DNA of 41,797 nt from Basidiobolus meristosporus CBS 931.73 (lineage: Eukaryota; Basidiobolomycota; Basidiobolomycetes; Basidiobolales; Basidiobolaceae). Below are positions 39,321-41,797 of this stretch, one piece after another (positions within the stretch are counted from its first letter, which is position 1; every line of letters starts with the position of its first letter). Made by a program: the position numbers and the translations under genes. The notes under the pieces are model-generated. The model was not told the origin of the DNA, did not search any database, and worked only from the letters and a program-made list of their open reading frames with translations. The stretch is taken from assembly GCA_002104905.1 (NCBI GenBank), contig MCFE01000727.1, forward strand, positions 1-41,797, read 5' to 3'.

Positions 39321-41797
39321 CGGGAGGCCAGATTTCCATGGCCAGCGCCAGGTGCTCGCCCCAAATTGTCAATCATTCTACCTAAGCTTCCATTTGGATT
39401 CCACTTATTTGTCATCCTTAAAAGCGATAGTATTTACGATGGACATAGATGGAAGCGGCACGTTACACGGTGGTGTGGTTGTGATCAATTTGGCGAGTAG
39501 CCATCTGGCGATTTCTTCGGATTCCATGACTAACTGATTTCAGCCTGATGGTTTCTTTGAGAAATCACCGAACATTCCTGCTGCAGGAACATCGTGGAAT
39601 TATTTTTCATTCTGATCCAGTGACTGATTGATTTGTTGATTTGTCGCACATTCGTCCACACGTCCCAGGTTGTTTTACTTATTCAGGTTTCCGTTCACTT
39701 GATGGATACAGAAGAATGCCTTGAGAGATACGTGATACATTTGAGCCGAGTATTGCTGTGTAGCCGCACCTGATAAGGCCACCCCTCTAGACCCCATTTA
39801 AAATAGATAAGCAGTATTCTAGACTAAGTTGGGAAGCCATTAAATTGAGCCGTGTTGATGTTGACTGCCTAGAGAACCAAGTTTCAGAGATCCAGTCTGC
39901 CTCCCATATTTGGTTAAATAATTATGTCAGCTCCACGTCGAGTGCGCTCGGAAATTGCAACTCGGGGAATTGAAGCGTGATTGCACAGCAATTTAACGAT
40001 CCATCATGGTGGTGGAGGGTCTATGTAATGCCTGCTGGGGGACGATGCGCTCAATACAGATGTGTCTACCAAATTACGCCAGCGAGAGCATCAATCCGAT
40101 GACAATTAACAATTCAAGACGAGGCGGATAATTGGCTTTGCAAGGCGCCAAGGCCGTTCCAATTGGCATGGTGATAGAGCTGTGTAGCTTTCCACTGCAT
40201 CCTTGTTCGGACAATCGGAATGCACCAACGTCCAACAAACAAATAAATAATTATCAAGCTTAATCTTGAAGGAAATAAATGGGAGATGGCTGCTTCCTAA
40301 TTTGGCCGGCCGACCCCATCATTTCGCATTCTGCTGGTGGGTAACAGCTGTAGGGCCTACGTTTGTATTACGTGCTACGGCTGGCTAAACTGGACTTGTA
40401 TCGAGCTCCAATCTATCGTTTTAAACATTGTCACGTTATGTGATCTTGGCATAGGCCGGAGAATTTTTCGAGCTGGTTAATTTTATCTGAGGTTCTCACA
40501 AGTGTATCACTTTCGCAGGTTGGTGGAGTCGCTGATATCTGAGTCAGCGCCTTATACTTGATGATGTGTTGCAACCCCAGCTTGGCTTTAGATCCATAGA
40601 CTGGATTTGGGTGATGACACCCATGACCCTGCCATCCGTTCATTGCGTGGATTGTTGAGCCACCAGCATCACACATGGCCTCCAGAATATGGATCATATT
40701 TCGGTTTATCTGAAACGGGTGATGCGTTGATAATCTGAATCTGAAGGGCAGCGGTTGCTACATGTGGATGGGGGTTGGCTGCTGGCATTTGTGCGTGAGT
40801 CGCACGCTGGATGAAGTCACACCACCCTCTGTCCAGCCAAACCCCAACTGCTCTTGCAGCCTCGCGCCCTCTGATGTCTGCTGGCACCAGTGCCTCAGAG
40901 AAACGTGATTGATGACCTCACGTCCTGGTGGGATAGGAAGAGACAGCTCGTTGGGTGGGGCTTGAGGCTCCTAACGGATACTGATAGTGATTCGGCCTCT
41001 TCGAGTCAGTGTAGTGACGACTTGGATTGTTTGTTGTCTGAACACGGGCTGTTTGCCATGTCTGGTTAATTGACACATCTGTGAAGAATGCCCTCAAGCT
41101 CCTGAGCTTTCATAGGGCTGTGGTCGTGATCCTCATTGCTATCATGTCTAAGGGTAGTTTGGCTATCGGCCAGGTTCCGCTCGCCGTTCCAAACATTCAG
41201 GGAGAGATCTCATTGCATGCATAGCAAATCTGCTGCTGCAATATAATTAAATCACAAAACCTGGTCTCAACCACCATAAACAATCCGTGAGCTGCTTCCC
41301 ATCTTTGCGATAGATATGAAACATGCTTACCTCCCACTTCCGCTGTGTTTCTTCTGGTCAGCGATAGTCGTAGGAGGTCATGTTTCAAGCGGCCCCAGCA
41401 GAAGATACAAGGCAAGCCATCTGCCCTTCTGCAGAGTGCACATCTGATGGCCAAGGCCAGCTCTCCGGAAAGCTTGTTTGAGGGTACCATAGTTCCCACT
41501 GCCGCCCATGCTGGCTGGTGCTGAGTCTGTGCTTTCCAATCGTGATGCGCTGCCACCGCAAGGGTGCTGAATCGTGTGATGGTGCGTCCAGAGCAGCGGC
41601 CTACTTCATGGTTCATCGTCTGTTGCCAAATTGGACAGGCCCACGGGTGATTCTCGAGGCTCTAACCATCTGCGTCTAAATCTAAATGGAATTCAATGTC
41701 TCCCAGTAACGCCGTTGGTGGTGTAGTATGGATGCGAGAGCCAATGGACTTGTGTGTGGGATATTTCTTAAACTTAATTATGATGACAAATCCACAT
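39321..41797. other. 2.5-kb terminal stretch, no supported gene
   Basis: The longest frames are 41616-41197 (minus, 139 codons from ATG, with a CALCRRADGLPCIFCW cysteine cluster) and 40697-40431 (minus, 88 codons). Neither has a recognised family, plausible splice context or clear codon bias. I saw no RNA gene or repeat. A promoter or upstream region of a gene beyond the right edge is possible. Confidence 0.35.

Noticed and set aside
41197-41616. Minus-strand 139-codon ORF with a cysteine cluster
   Set aside because: The C-x2-C pairs are few and irregular; there is no family resemblance and no coding bias I could see.

Overview
The window looks like nuclear DNA of a fungus. It carries spliced protein genes with short GT-AG introns (about 38-120 nt), eukaryotic ribosomal, spliceosomal, proteasomal and mitochondrial proteins, a fungal DUF4246 protein and small secreted proteins. 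The transposon remains and intron style would suit an early-diverging (zygomycete-grade) fungus, but that placement is inference. I found no tRNA, rRNA or CRISPR array. Exon structures were built by hand from splice consensus, reading frame and remembered family sequences; none is confirmed by transcript data.

Layout. (1) 1-7.5 kb is a nest of dead DNA-transposon copies, probably a CACTA/Tnp2-type element with a second, coiled-coil-like ORF. Copies lie in opposite orientations, one stretch forms a palindrome with arms of about 105 bp, and CpG is almost erased: no CG at 111-1299 or at 4390-7513. (2) 7.8-10.3 kb holds a tandem pair of genes for six-cysteine secreted proteins with identical signal peptides and diverged mature parts. 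(3) 11.9-17.1 kb holds a PLP serine/threonine dehydratase, a DUF4246 protein and a membrane-anchored LEA2-domain protein. (4) 17.8-19.6 kb is a large secreted Gly/His-rich repeat protein behind a TATA box. (5) 20-28.6 kb is a compact housekeeping block: an unassigned gene, ribosomal protein uS2 (RPS0), SmD2, ATP synthase epsilon, ribosomal protein uL14 (RPL23), AP-3 sigma, proteasome subunit Rpn8 and a THUMPD3-type tRNA methyltransferase. Three neighbouring pairs are divergent and share intergenic regions of 325-416 bp. (6) 28.8-38.2 kb holds a small acidic secreted protein, a small FYVE protein, a RibD-C/DHFR-like reductase, an F-box protein and 3-hydroxyisobutyryl-CoA hydrolase. (7) 38.3-41.8 kb shows no convincing gene, only a second CpG-poor island at 38.8-39.3 kb.

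The housekeeping genes cover translation, splicing, ATP synthesis, vesicle sorting, protein turnover, tRNA modification and valine/serine catabolism; they share a neighbourhood rather than a pathway. The accessory interest lies in the secreted proteins (the tandem six-cysteine pair, the Gly/His-rich protein and the acidic peptide) and in the CpG-erased transposon block, which implies targeted cytosine methylation and deamination of repeats.
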